Numbered from the stretch's first letter, positions 26,601 through 41,600 are shown. The stretch is 64,000 nucleotides of DNA from Opisthocomus hoazin (GCF_030867145.1 NC_134419.1:7591501-7655500), one strand, 5' to 3'. Numbers and translations: made by a program. Notes: generated from the sequence alone by a model not told the origin.

Positions 26601-29600
26601 CCTATAACTGAGTTTCTGTTTTCATTAGGTAATTTCATTAATTGTATTTCCATCATTTGCTCCTGAAATCTGAGAATGATGCCTGAGAAATGGCATTTCG
26701 CTAACCGCCTGGACGTAGAGGTGGTGACAACTCCGCTTCTTCAGAGTGTGGTTATAATTCTCAGTGTAGCCTGTGCCCTGATCTGCATTACCGTGCTGTG
26801 AAATTGTTCAGGCTGTCACAAACTGACACAATGGAAAAGCCCCAAGAGGATGCTGCTGCATGCTGCAAGCATAGGTCGCAAGGCATCAAACCCCGACCCG
26901 AATCTCTTGCATGCAAACAGAGCGTGAACAAAATGAATCTTCGACTTTGGATGTCTTAAGCTTTACCAGATTCCTCCGCAACTCCTTGGGTGCCGATTTG
27001 GGCCAAACCCCTGGAAGCGACAGAAGAAACTCTACACAAACATTCAAAAAACAAACAAGCAAACAAAAAACTCAACAACCAAAAAAAAAAAAATCCCAGC
27101 AGAAGCAGAGGTCTGAGATTACCAAATAAAATAACTGATTGAAGAGTTTTCCTCCTCCACTGAAAATTTACATAGTGAAATGGGAACGAGTCCTAGACCC
27201 AGCGAGATCAACAGCAGTTCTTTTGCCTTATCGACTATGACCAGGATAAGGTCACTTTATCGTCTGTAGTTTCTAATGTTCCTTGGGAGTTGCAGAAGCA
27301 GAGAGTCATTCAAGCTCGAAGGAGAGACTGCCTGAAGACCTGGTCCCTGCTGATCTCTGGCACAGCTGAAGAAGCCTGTCCCCTGCCCAAGGAAATGGCT
27401 TGTTTTGCCTTTGCTGAAACAAGCCTTGTAATACCCTGGGATGAGCGTTGTTGCTTAGCTCCAAACACATCTCACCCTTCCAATGTTTTTTAATAAGCCA
27501 GCCTTCCCATCATCGTTTTTTCTGTTCTTCTGGCTCGTTTCAGTTTGTCCTTTCTTTCTCCACCGTGACCTGTCATGAGGTGTCTGCTTCCCAGTAATGC
27601 AGTCTCTGCAGCAGATCCCATTTCCTCTGGAGAAGCCTAGGTGTATTTCTAGGATGATCCCTCCCATTTTCTTTCACGGGCACAGAGATGAACCTCTGTG
27701 TTTGCCTGATGCACCTTTAACAACGGCTGGTTTTCTTCTTTCTGCACAGAAATGCAGCCTCTTCCATTTTCGAAGTGGCAGAGCAATGGACATAGTACTG
27801 AAGCAAGTGTGGGTGAGAGGTTGTTCCTGCAGCTCTCGTCAATAAACTGTTTTGAAAGATAGGGCATATGTGGAGGTCATTTATGTTTACATCTTATTTC
27901 ACGAGATAGACTGCAACTAGTCTGTTCATTAATTAAAAGGAGGTAAATATGTGCCAGCATGTTTCCTGTTCTTATCTAGGAGATTTTATATAACATTTGC
28001 TGTCTGTTGATACAACTGTCCTAATGAGTGAAGGCTGGTTTGATGTGATATCGTTAGTGATGTGGAAGGACGCTTTGAGATTAGAACTGAGTGTATATTC
28101 TTTATCATCTAATACATACTGTCTGAGTGTTTGACTCCAGGAAGAGTATATACCATGGATGAAACTTTGAGGCATATTTATTTATGCCCTACTTGATAAG
28201 GATAACTAGGACCTAGGAAATTTTTAGTCACCAAGCATCGGGAAGGCTGGCACAAAGTACAGCTCAGCTGTGGCAAAAGACTCTTTGTTGAGGTTTAGGT
28301 CTTAAGGTTCCTTTCCCTCAACTGCAGGTGTTGACGGGAGATGAGCTCTGATGCTACCACATGGTCTGCCAAAAACAGCCTGGTTAAGGGTGTCTGAGAT
28401 TTGTGGGAGCTCTCAGTTTGTAAGACGGTGCACTTGCCCTCACACGTGTGCTTTGTCATTGTGCAGTGAGTGCTGGTAGGACAGGGATGAAGTCTTCTGC
28501 TTTCCCTTCAGGCTTCACATGAAAAACTCATAAAAGGAGAAAAAAAAGCAAAGAGATCTGGATATTATTGTGGCTTTCATAATTTTTCAACTGAGTCAGA
28601 AGATGAAGAGAAAACCTTTGGTCAAGGGAAATTACTTTCACTTTGGTACACTGGATGGAGGAAGAAGTGCGTGCCATATGAGGACAGAAGTTGGGTTTTT
28701 TCCTTTCAGTTCTTTGTATTAATTTTATTAATGCTTTAAATGGAGATACATTTTGTTCCCTGGACTCTGTTCTTCTGAGAGTGGTGACTGTGGTAGGGGT
28801 GTACCAGTGAAACAGAAACTAATTATCTGTTTCCTGCAAGCCCAGAAACAATTCTCTTCTGTAGAAAGGCCAGAGATTTCACTGCCTGAATCTTGGTATA
28901 AAGCATTAGGGTAAGGTCCAGGCAGCCCACACCAAAACTTCCCCTGCTGCTCTAGAGCCTCCAAAATTGGGTTGAGTTATAATTCTTTGACATTGGAGTA
29001 AGGCAAAATAGCGGCAGGCAGAAAGTGCTGTTTATTTAAAATGTTTTGAAGCAGTTACACTGTTGCTGAAGTCATGTCTTAGTGTTAAAATGTCTTCACC
29101 TCATTCGTGGATGTAATTCTGCTCACCTATACCTCATGCTTTGCTCCAAAGTTTGCTTTTACAACCCTGCGGTCTAGGTGAGTGATTTGGACTGGAGTGG
29201 GACCAAGAGCAAGTCCCAAGAGCCTTCTTTTTCTCTCTGTCATAGTAAGTAACTTGTATTCCTCAAAACATCAACTTGTTGCACCTTCTCCAGACAGATC
29301 ACATAGCTCTATATGAACACCGAGGAGCTCAGTCAGCCCAGTTCTTGCTTAAGGAAGCTGGTTTCATTTGATAAATATTTCAGTATGCGTTTCCCCCAAT
29401 GTAACATGAGGAAACTCATTCCTAAGCTGGGAAGTGTTTCTAAAAGTGTGATGGTACTGGAGTGTAGAATTGCCTTTTGCTGAACTGAGCCGGTGGTCCA
29501 GAGAGTCTGCTGTGGGTGTTCTGCTGGCGACAGTCTGGGTGGTTTCAGAAGCAGCCTAATGCTTATGCATGAACTTGTGCTTGTATTGTGCCTGATACTA

Positions 29601-32600
29601 TGATTGCTTCAATGACAGGTTTGTTGATAGACCTCCACTTGCTTGGGGTGATGCTATGCAGTTTCCCTATTTTATGAAGCTATATTAATGTAAAATTGAT
29701 AAATATGATGAAGAATAATGTCCCCACATTTTTGTTGATTTGTAGAGCATCACACACATTTGGTATTCTGTACAAATATGATCTCATGGTGTCCCCGTTG
29801 CACATAGGATTTTCATTGGCTTTAAATAAGTTGTCATTAACAGCCCTTTTTCGCAGCCTTCTTTCCTTGGGCTGAGGTCTGTTGCATGTTTTGAGAAACG
29901 GATCACATGGAAAATGCTGTATCTCCTTTTATCTAGAAACTTAGTCTCATGGGAGAGAAGTCAGGACCTCTGTGTATGCAGGATTCTCCATGGAAGTCAC
30001 TGGATGCAGGCGGGACCATACAATTCTTCAGAGTTTATTTTATATGGAAGCTCAATCACCAAATGGCGTCTCCCCAGATCTGGGCTGAATTGAGTGGTCC
30101 TGGTACACACGGGCAGTAGGATGTGCCGGAGACCCTGACCGAAGCCCCACTGTTGTGAATGGCTGGGGACAGAGGAACCCGGAGGCATGCAGCAACGTAG
30201 CTGCTCTCCATCAGATAAGCAGATAAGGACACCATGTGGGACACCGGCAGTCCCTGTAGCACAGTCTTCTCTGCCCCATAGATCTGACTCCGATAAAAGT
30301 AATTCTGTTGCCTTCAGTAGAAGCTTGCTCAAATCCTGTAAGAAGTGTAAACAATGCTGCGTAGCAAACCTGCTCTGTAGCTAACGCTTTTCCTGCTAGG
30401 ATGATAATTCTTTGACCCTTACCACTTGCGTACACTGGGACATATTAGCCTAGCAGCAAGTTGGGTTTGAAATAGTCTATTGCTTTTATGCCTCGCATTG
30501 CTTAATAAATCATTAGAAATATGATGGAGTTCTCCACCAGTATTTTGCTTGTCAATATTCATTCTTTACTGGTTGACTTCAACTGTATGAGATCTGCAGT
30601 GGTGCGAACATCTGTTAGTGCTCATTTTCCAGCTGATTATAACTCAAAGGCAATGTAAGGTGGGCCAAGCAGCATCTGTCCAACCTCAGTTGGGGCCAGG
30701 ATTTCTCACTGAAATCCTGATCATGTGAAGTGCTGACATGATACTCTCCCGAGTGTTAGAGTTGTGGGCCTGCTGCAGAACATGCTGTGATTGACCCAGC
30801 TGTGGTCTGCTTGCTAAATCTGTTTGAAATGTGTTCTGGCTTCTTGGGGTCTTTTTCAATGAGCCAGGTCTTCAAAGATTTTTTTTTTCACTTAGTATTT
30901 TTTTTTTCCCCTTTAGGCAGGGCGTCCTTTCCTCTGCTGGGTTCCTTGGCAAAACCATTTGGCCTTGAAAAAAGGACCAGGAGAATGGATTTTGGCCTGG
31001 TTTCCTCCTAAAGTGAGCTTAGATGCAGTATGTTTAATTTAGAAGAAATACAAAGTGATTCTTGCAAAGAAGAGCTGCTAAACAGCTGGTGAAGGAAGTA
31101 ATTGGGGCATCTCGAGTAGGTAATGGTGGTGGGGAAAATCTGATTGTAGCCCCATTTGATCTTACAGTGGGGAGAAGCAGTTCTTGATAGGTAGGGACTG
31201 GCTGGAAAAGGACTGGAACTGCGTTAGAAGTTTGTTTGAATGTCAGATAAGTTAGTTATATGTCCTTCCTTTTTTTATGATGTCAACAACACGTTTTCTT
31301 CAGATGGGAAATCTGTTGTGGTTTTCCTTTGTCTTTCTAAAAAGGTAAATATGAAGATGTGCTTTTTATCAGTAAGTTCTGAGGCACTCGGGCACTTAGG
31401 GTGTCCACTGGCCAGAGGCTAGGAAGCCGTACCTGGCCTAGACAAAGCAGGGAGGTGTCATGGTGATGAAGTGATTAGTACAGAGTAAAAATACCAAACA
31501 GCAAAACCACTCATGTAGATGTCAAGAAGCATTTACTCGCAACCCTCTTTTCAAATGAAAAGGGGGAGATGGCATCACCACAGAGGTGGGTGAACTTAAA
31601 ATAGTGTGCAAAAGGACCTCACACCGAGAAACCCATAGGCACTGTAACCACATGGCAGCCCCAAAGGGACCTCACAGCTGCTTACTGAACTGCCTCAGGA
31701 GTGCAGCAGAGCCATCTGCGGCTGCTGCGCAATGAGATGTCTACTTTAACATCTGGGCTGTGTGGTTATAATAGCCGGTGTTGCAGTAAATGACAGCAGA
31801 TTATTTTCTTTGTCTTGTGCTGTTACTGAGCATCATCATGAGCCTACTGTTGTGGTTGACAAAGAACTTCAATTCTAAGCCTCTATTTTAAGATGCTTAC
31901 GACTACTCCAAAATAGCTGTCCTTTAGCTGAAAGTCTTCCTTTCTATTCTCAGCAGAGATGTGGGTTTACTTGGAAAGTTTCAAATTCCATTTGGTTGGT
32001 TTTTAACATTTTTGTGAATTTAAACAAAAAATCCTTCATGTCACCAGTGAAAAACTATATCAGATGTATTTATTGCATTGCTTTTCAAAGTATGTGCACA
32101 TTTCTGTCAAATATAAACTTATGAGATAGAGGAATCTATGTTATTGCTAGTTCCAGTATTTGGAAAATGTATTTCAAATTCTGCTGAACAAGGTACATAC
32201 CTCTTTCTTTTCCTTTTTATTTACCTTCTGGTTTATGAGCTTCAGATTGTTCTTGGGTTTTGTTGTCTTTAAGCTTTCATTCTACCTTCTTGAGTGCTAG
32301 AACCTTAAAAGTGTTTATATTTTTGTTTAATGCTCACCTGAAGTCAGCAGTGGGGATTTTTTTCCTAATTTGGGGGATAATAAATTGGAAATTGCCTGAT
32401 GAACTCTTAATTTTCACCAAATCAGGAAAAATTACATATTAGGGTTTTAAAGACTTTAAAAGAATTTTTTTTTTTAATTGGCTTGTGGTTCTTGATATAA
32501 ATTAGGTTTGGTTATTTTCTTTCTGTCTTGCTGCTGCCCTTCAATTTAAAGCACGTGTTCTTGCCTCATGGTTGTAATTTGATTTGGTATTTTGTTCTTA

Positions 32601-35600
32601 GAAATATCATAAGCACCTTCCCAGCATTTCTGAGCACTTTGTCTTAGAATTGACCCCTTTGACTTAATATCTGGAGGGGGTTCTTGTGGAGTATGAGGCC
32701 CAGATTTAGCCCTAATCCACTACTAAATAAGCTGAAATCTTTCTGTGATAAGAACAAGCTCTAGGAGTGATGCTCATAGCAGAGCACTAAGTTTTCTTAC
32801 AGTTAGGGGGTACTAGCAGGTCTTCTAGGCACGAAGTCGTTGAGCTTCATAAACACCTTTGGACATAAATATTTGCTTTGTAAATGAGTTTACCAAAGGT
32901 CTTGCCAAGAGTGGTGCAGCCGCGGCCCGGGCTGGGTACCACCACGATGCTGCCCAGCCTTGCGCAGAGCCTGCTGCGCGCAGACCTGAGCAGCCCCTCT
33001 CGCTGCCTGGCTCTCTCGCTGGTTACCATGACATTTGATCACCTAGAAATAGGCTCTGGGTCTTGTTCTGCTGCTCTCCAAGCTGGGATTTGCTCTGGTT
33101 TGCTTGCCTGCGTTTGAGGGGGAGGGAGGCCGATAGCACCGTAATGCGAATTCCCTTCACCTGTCCTTGTTCCTGCCCAGATCAGAGAGCCAGGCTACTG
33201 AATTTAGACAGGTTTGTACCGCAGGTCATTTAACTTCCGCCTCACAGATTTTGCATTTGTTCTTTTGGCCGCTGGTTTATAATGTATTGAGATCTTCCTT
33301 TCTGCTGTCCATCTCTGTGTGTTAGCAGGCTGCTGTTACGGCCCACGCAGTGGTACCTGGACTGTAAGCACGTCTCTCCGCTGCGGGACCATTTAGGATG
33401 TCCACACTTGCTCATTCACAGTAGCATAGTGCTGCTTGGTGGTACTGAAATTATCCAAGGCTTCTGGTTTTACTACCGCTAGAGTTGGAGTGAAGATAGC
33501 CATAGTGGGGAAGTGTTTAAAAAATGCTTTGCAAGGATAGAGCCTTTTATCAAAAAAGACAGGGGTTTTGTGGTGGGGGTCTTTTTCACAACAGAAATGT
33601 TTTGCTGCATATTGCTAATATTGCTCAAATGAAACTGTCTCCCAAGGGATCTAAATCTGTCTGAGCAGGTTCCAGTGACTCTTGGGTGATCGGAATGCTC
33701 AGGAACAAGAGAGTAAAAAACCATGCTTAATACAATCTGTTGAACTGGAGTATTTTAATCAGAGCTGAGCTTTGAAGGAACCAGGTGTTATTTTGCTCCT
33801 GGCAGCAAGTGAAACTTCACAGGCTTTTCATGACATCACGTCTTTTCCATGTCTTAACCAGTGACTCATCTTGCCTTCCTGTTTGTTCCTATTTCTAGCT
33901 GCCAGCAGGAATGGTAAGCTCAACGTTAGCATTCTGTTATTAATGGCACATACTAGTCTGCCCAAGGTCACTCTCTTTGCTCACCCTTGTGCCTCTTGGT
34001 AGTTTCCCCCCCCCTTCTTCTTTCTCAGGGTGACTTTTGTTTAGCTCATTCTTGGTGGCTTCCACTCAGAAGTCTGCTTTCGCAAAGGAAGTGTGTATGT
34101 GTGTGTTAATGTAACGTCCAGGAGCTCCGATCGCAGAGCAGAGCCCTTCTGCGCTGAGCACTGGGCAAACGCACGGCTAAGGAAGTCTCGGCTGCAGAGA
34201 ACGTGCAGTCTGAAGCCCACGTCCTGATACGAGAGTAGTGGGATGGGAACATACCAGCCACCTCACAGCAGACATCAATAAGATTGACCAAAACAACTAG
34301 AATTGCCGGAGGTCGTGAGACATTAACACTTCACATTGCAACAGTCCAGAAAGGTAATGATTATAATAATAGCTGGGTCCAGCGAGGAAGGCAGAACAGG
34401 GCAGCAGCGGAGACGGCTGCGTGAACAGTTTGAGAGATCTGCCTGGAGGTGGGAAGAGAGCGGGGTGGGACAGAGGTTGTGGATGGCAGAATGGCACTCT
34501 CACTGTTCACAACAGAGACACGAGCATAGCTCCATGCGAGCGCAAATGTTTCCTCATCCATGCAGAAGGGAAAGTAAACAGGTCTTGGCCGTAAAGGGGA
34601 CAAGTGTTACTGACCCCCAGGCTGGCCTGTAGCAGGACAAACAGTCCTCTGCCTTCAGGATGTGCCTATATTTCTTGCTCATTCAGGTGATCTGTCATGC
34701 AGAGAACGGGAGCTGAGGTGGCCAGTGTTGCTGAGAATGGAGCTGTGTTTGCAAGGAGTCAGATGTTTCCTGACGCTGTGGTGTCTAACAGCTTACTGCC
34801 CCTGTAACCACGGGGCTGTGAAGTTGCTTACCCTGTCTCCAAGACTGACCAAACTCCAAACAAGGTGCCAAAACCTGTAGCGTAGGTGTCACGATGTGAC
34901 ACTGGACAGCAGGGAAGAAAAGGTTTCTCCTTCACCGCAGGTGATGAAGCCCCAGAACTGTGGTTGGTGCTGGTTATTCGGGTTGATGTAGCCTCTGTTC
35001 TGACTCTGAGCAGCCTAAGTAAGGATGATGCCAAGTACATTCGTCTTGTAATTGTTGCCAACCAGCTGCAGAACAGATGACTCTTATCCTTATGTATTAT
35101 TCTTCTTAAAGAAAAAAAAAACAAAACAAAACAACAAATCAAACCATAATCATTTAAAAAAATTGAAAGGTTTATTTCTTTAGAGGTTGTTTGTCACATA
35201 CTCTGCTAGAACAGTCATGGTGTCGAGGGGATTAAATCCGGTACAGATGAGAAGTTTCAATGACGTTTTATTTGGAACAAAAAACTTGTGGCTGGAAATC
35301 TTCACTGGAAGAACGGTGGTTCAGAATCGGGGATTCTGATTTTTCAGACCTGCAGCAAAGAGTATCTGTCATGATTTAAAAACTCAGATACGTTTCCTGT
35401 GTAAGTACCTTGCTGTTTCTGCCAAGACAGCCAAGCAGATTTAAAAAAAGCTGGTTGTGCTCCTATTGTGAATGTTTAGGTCATGGATCTTGTGAGTAGA
35501 GGGCATCTGCACATAATGCAAATGCATTTGGGTCTTTTTCTCCTCTGATAAACACTGAATTTTGATTGTTCATTAATGCAAAACCTTCTAATTTTTGTTT

Positions 35601-38600
35601 CAAGCTACCAACTAATGGTCTGGGGGGGGATTTAATTGTTTGTATCTAGGACAAGTACACATGTAAGCTACATAAGAACAGAGCAGTTAGCACCTTAGTG
35701 TGAACAGAACTCACAGAGACCCTTCTGTGCTTGGTTACAACCAAGCTCTCCGATTCCTCCCCAGGGACAGCCAAGCAGGCTTCTGGATGCTGAAGACTCA
35801 GGCTGTTCTTCCTAGGCACTTGCTAGACTGTTAATTAGAGCTACACTGGGTTTCTGCTGATCCCTGCCTGTGCCTCATCTGCTTCTAATGAGTTTATGGT
35901 CTACCTGGAAATCTTGCAAACAACTTGAGGAATGGGCGGGAGGGGAGCAATCTGTGTCAGTTATTTTCTTCTTCATTAGATAAATGTCTTGCACATAAAA
36001 AACTGAAATGCCTCATTACCTAAGGTTTGTGGTGTTTTAAACTGCTGTAAGGGCAGCTACTCTAAATGCTGAAGAAACTGAGCTCAGATTTTGCAGTGTT
36101 TTATTTTATTTATGTTGAAGTATCAGGGGGACAGGGTGTTCACTGAAGCTAGCATAAAACATGATGTGAGTCAAGAAAATTAAGCCAGTTTATAGCTGTC
36201 TAAGAAGCCAACATAACCTGCGGGGAAAAAAAAATCACTTCAAGGTGATATTACAAAGATTCAAATGGATTTGGAGAAATGCAACTAAAAACCTTTAAAG
36301 GGAGATGACATACTCTGTACCTGTACAGTAAAACAGAGTGAGGACTCCATCAGTGACTCATGTCGAGATGAATTGCAGCTCTGCGTTGTACCACATGGCT
36401 GCCAGGGAAAGATTATGAATAAACTTTACATACCATGAAATACAGGATGCCTTCCCCACCCCACCCCCGACCCCCCCACTTTGATAACCTGTGAAGGCAG
36501 GCTCCTAAGTATATACTAATGAATATGCAAATTGCCTTCATAATGAGGTAAGTGTGTTGTCCACCAGAGAACAGGTTATGACTAAGGCAAATGCATGTAG
36601 CCTTTTGGGGTTCTGTACCTCCTGCAGGCATATCCCTGTCTCTCGCTAACGTATAAATTGGGGCCCACCCACACACACAGGGGGTTCGTAGGCGGAATAC
36701 TGAAATCAACAATTTCAGAGCTTTCAGGCAATATTACAATTTCCCTTTAACACAGATGAACTCTGTGGGCTGAGCCCAGTTCCTCATTGAGCTGAGGCAC
36801 TGAGGTAGTACCAGGGCAGGTTTTGGAAGCCACCCTCAGAGTCCCTTGGGGCTGCTTCCCAGGACAGCCTGGATGTACATCCTCAGAGCTAACTCCTTGC
36901 TCCGAGCTATTGTCAAATTTGATTTATTTCCAAATTATTCTGTGTGTAGCTAGACAATGTGTCTTGCAGTTGCTTACTGCCTGGTCATAGCCTTGTGCCC
37001 TAAGCCAAAATGAGCGCTAGTTAAACACAGAGTGGAAAATAGGTGAGATTTAGGAGGTAGAAGAACCTGGAAATGCAGGTGTAAAACAAGAATGCTGTGA
37101 GCGTGAGAACTGAAGAAGCCCAACTTCCTAGGGATTTATTTCTTTTTGTTGGTTGCAGGATCTGAGAAGTTACTAATACTGATTTAGGTCTGTCTTCTAA
37201 TGAGGCATGAAGAAAGCCTCTCCCCTGTGGATCCTTTGGTGTCGGAAAAAGTTCAGTACGGCACTTAAGCTTTTTTCCCCGGCTAAGGTATGCTTAAGGT
37301 CTCTCTTCTTCACCTCACCAACTATTTTTGTGACATTTGTAAGCGTGTGCCTTTGAGAGCATTTCCCGTCAGTCAAATTTGATCAAAAGCCAGTAGAGTT
37401 GTAATGAGCATATACACATGCATGTGTGGAGACTTACGATTTAATAAGCCTCATGTCCTTAGGAGATTGGGCTAAAATAAAGCAACTATCATTTCTCTGA
37501 ATAAACAGGATGATGCTGTTTCTGCTGAGACCTTTCCTACTTGAAGAAGTACAGTCAGGATCTATCTGGCACGGCTGGTTTAGCTGTTCAGCAGCTAAGC
37601 AAAAATGCGGTGTCAGTGAATATGAGAGTGCTCTGTGACAGATTTATCAATGGCAGGAGAAGAAATGGTAACTTGGGCTGCAAGATGCTGTCCACATCAT
37701 GCTGGTACTTGTTGTCAGGAGAGAACAGGAGGACTCTTCCTCAGTCAGTGTGCAATGCCTTGCCATGATCGGCCAGTGGAGTACCCTGTCTTGATATAAA
37801 TGCACAAGCTTCAGGGAAAAATCCCTTCTTTTTCCAGAAGTATGGTGGAGAAACAGCAAGATTCCTGCTGCATAATCTCTTCACTGGGAAATTTGCAGTG
37901 TGTTACAGCTGTAGATAGTCTCATGCTAGTGCAATAGGCAGGGCATTTTATGTAAGCTGCAGGGAGCTTATTTACGAGCGCTTTCCTCCTACTGAGAGCC
38001 TCTGTGATGTTCTGGTGCAGAACAACAGGCGATCATTGATGTTTTCCCCTGTCATAGACTGGCTAGCATGTGTTCTGGAGGAGCCAACACTGTCTTCTGC
38101 ATGCAGCAAAGCCAAAGCTGCATGTGTGGGAACAATGGACAGAAGGATTTTAAAGCTGAGGAGTTTCCCACCTACTGCACCTTGTGTGTTTTCTGGGGTT
38201 GTGGTGATGTGCTGTGTCTGATCAGAAGCTGGCACTGTACTCATGCAAGAGTGCTCTACATGGATTTATTTTACTTTTCCAACTGGCTATATGAGTGGTA
38301 AGTTCTTTAGGGTCTTTTTCTCTAGAGAAGAGAAACTTTAATCACATTTTAAACCGGTGGCAGTAAATACTTTCTTAAGCGTGAGCTTTGGAGGACTAAA
38401 AGACCATTCATTTCAGAACTGCTGACCCAGAAGAATAACTAGCAGTCAACACATTACGCTGAACGTGTGCTTTGAAGATAAGGCCTTTTACCTCCCTGCA
38501 GCTGTTTCAAGAGTTGCCATTTGCCAAAAGATGGATGAAGTATGTTTGTTCAAATGATAGATACCTCCTGAACAAGAGATACAGTAAGCGCATGACTTCT

Positions 38601-41600
38601 CTCCTTGGTTCACTAGGCAGGTCCAGAGGGAATGGATTGGTTGCAGAACTGGTGATCTGATGTAGAAATACTCAGCAGCAGGCCCCCAAAATGTGAGGCA
38701 TAAATGTCGTTGGATAGTTGACGTTTTCTAGCTGTCACAAGTCTTTTGAAATTGTTCTGTTGTATATGCCAGAGTTTCACCTTTGTGCTGCCAGGCTGAA
38801 CACAGAAATAATTGCAGGTAGAGGTATCCTACAGCACTCTACAGGTAAAGAGAATCAAGCTGAACCAACAGAAGAGGATTAGTAAATCTTGAATTAGTAC
38901 GTGCACCTCGGACATCATGATTGGGATATTCCACATTAAATTAACTTTGTAGAATGATTTTCATTGCATCAAGTCTTAAATTGTTGTCTCTAGCCTCAGG
39001 TAAGAAGCGAGTCACCTGCAGCAGCTATCTCAAGGACATTTTCCTGACCGTGATGCTAAATTGCAACACATAAATGTCTTTTGCCTGGTACAGTCCTCGA
39101 CTGTTTTCTATTGCCTCTGCTTTGAAGCGTCAGCTTTCAGTGAACTCTGCTAACATTTAATTATTGCATTGGGGCTGAGGCAGAGAAGAGCAATTAAAGG
39201 GTTGACATCTTTGGTATTTTTTTAATAGTACATGTGTCAAAATGCATTTAACAAATCATAGTTGATGCAAAAGCCCAATTAGTGCTAAAATGTAAGTATA
39301 GTTCATTTCAGTTGGGAGCAAATGAGAATTTTAAAATATATAATAACAAAAAGTGGTTGCATTATTTTAGATACAGGACCTAACTACAACTCCTGTTTCT
39401 GAGAATTGAAGTCTTAAAGCCTAAATATTCATTTCTGTCCCAGGATACAGCTGGACAAGAAAGATACAGGACCATCACTACAGCCTACTACCGAGGAGCC
39501 ATGGGCTTCATCCTCATGTATGATATCACTAGTGAAGACTCCTTCAATGCAGTGCAGGACTGGTATGAAATTTTGTTGGTGGTTTGGTTTTTGGGGTTTG
39601 ATTTTTGGCCAATTCTCTCCTCATAATTGTTTGTTGAGAATATTAGACATCCCACCCTCCACAGTGCTTTGCATCACCGTATTCCTTCCTCTTCATCTAA
39701 ACTCTGGGATAAGTAATTTGTTTCTTAAACTCTCCTTAGAAAAAGTTCTACAGCTTCACTTTAAAGAAAAAGTTATATTTCAAATACAGTAGCATACTAT
39801 AGCAGTTGTTGCTTTTATAAGTTCTAATTTATTGTAAAGAATTGAATCCTTTAATGCATTATTTGGGCTTATGAGGTTTCTGGTTATGTTGCTAAAACAA
39901 TCCGGTTTAACAGTGGTTGTTCGAGTCAAAACCCATTTAAAATCTAGTAAGGCTAAATCTTTCCAAGCTACCTTAAAAAGTGGTGGTATTTTGGAACGTT
40001 CATGTGTAGACACATGGAACAGTATTCACCTTGCCTAACTTGAGGTAATTAAAAAGGTTTAAATGGGTAGCAATAAGAGGAGGAAGAGCAAGGTCTAGGA
40101 CAGAAGGCAAGCATAGCCCTTGGAAGGGGCCTGTCTGTTACCACTGAGTACAGCAAGCGCTTGACCAACTTTGCGAGGCAGTGCTGAGTGTGGAATGGTG
40201 GGGTGGGGAGAAGGAGCTACCGATTAGATGGGAAGGGTGGGCCTTAGCCCTAAGACTAGATAGGAACAGACTCTCAGCTGTTATCAGCTCCTCTGGCTCC
40301 AGTGAGTTCAGTACAAATGCAGAAACACCAGCAAACAATTTCTGGACTTTCTAGTGACTAAAAGCCTGGAAATATTTTTGGCTTACAGTGAAAAAGGAAA
40401 GCACCAGGTCAGTCACTTTAAAAATTCCATGGCAGTATCATAGCTGCATTGGTACCCAGGCTTGTCCCCCCACGTTTTGGTGTGTGCTTCCCCACCTGGA
40501 GGCTCTGCTTGTAGCTCGTGCCACCCGTCTTCTTCCTCGGGAAGAAATGTCCTGTCTCACCCCACACTGCCATCTGATTTTGGAAGCGGAGCTGTGGCCC
40601 AGACCTTCTTCCTGCTCTCCGGCCTTCCAGACAAGCAGATGTACAGAGCAGGAAGAGTTGTGGTCTTCCCAGAAGAGCCAGAGCACGTGTGGTTGCTGTG
40701 GCCATGGGCAGTACCCGCAGCCCCCTCGGTGGCTGCTGATGAGAGGTGTTTCCTCAGCAGGGACACAGCACAGTGCCTGGTGTGAAAACATCTGAGCTGC
40801 TGCTGTGAGGCAGCAGCCACAGGCACAGGACAGATAAGCAGAAGGCTGGACCCTGCTGCTGGAGCCCACGTCTGGATATGGCATCCCCTCAGAGGGACAC
40901 CAGACTTTGTGTAGGAAGTACAGGGCATTGGGAAAGGCCGTGTTTACCCTCACAAGTGGTACCCCTGTGGCTCCTCTCAAATGTCTTGCAGTCATTTCTG
41001 CTTGCTACCCTGTTGCTGTATACTGCAGAGAGGTATGGTCAGCGTGGAAAAAAAGGCAATGCAGTGGTTCATGTAATGTCCCAAGTCTGGTAGATTGATT
41101 TGCAATGATCTCAGTGACCTACTGGGAGCATGTGACACATGTTGGCTATGGCACTGGCTCTTCGCGTCCAGCTCAGTCTGGCTTTTTCTATATCCCCTAA
41201 TATAGGTTGTAATTCAATAGCTGCAACAACATGGTTTGTTGTTTCTAGTAACCTGGCCTTCTTCCAAGGCTGCCCATTATTTGTTCTTGCTGTACACTGA
41301 AGCCATTGGTCATGATCATCACATCTAAAGACACAGTCCCCGCTTTCACCCCATCTCCAGTATCATGACACCATGCTGCAGCAGATGAACCGCAGCACCT
41401 TCCCTGAGCTGTCTTTCACCAGCTAATGACAGAGGAATAACTTTTAGCTAGAAACCCAAACCCAAAGATTTTGCCAAAAACAGGTTCCTCCATGTGGCTC
41501 ACCCTCCACCAAGCTCAGATGAAGCTTTTTCTGTAAGTGTCTGCACAGGGATTTTTTTTCTCGTAGGAGTGCAGTCATGTGAGCTAGGGCGATATCTTTC

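Larger units (their letters stand above)
5671..39443 (+). other. RAB3B: RAB3B intron 2, about 33.8 kb
   Basis: This is a GT-AG intron (GTAAGT at 5671; TTTCTGTCCCAG ending at 39443). No conserved coding exon was recognised in it; the open frames are 60-134 codons, mutually overlapping and lack recognisable domains. It holds the 28-bp palindrome, the retroviral LTR, a strong hairpin, a CR1 tail, the RFX-like sites, several A-rich or T-rich tracts and a C-rich quadruplex candidate, all listed separately. Stretches not named elsewhere (for example 17050-20380 and 28000-31500) look like plain non-coding DNA. Confidence 0.9.

Noticed and set aside
34886..35145. Small frame ending before an A-rich tract as a retrocopied gene
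   Set aside because: The protein resembles nothing I know, and an A-rich tract alone is weak evidence for retroposition.
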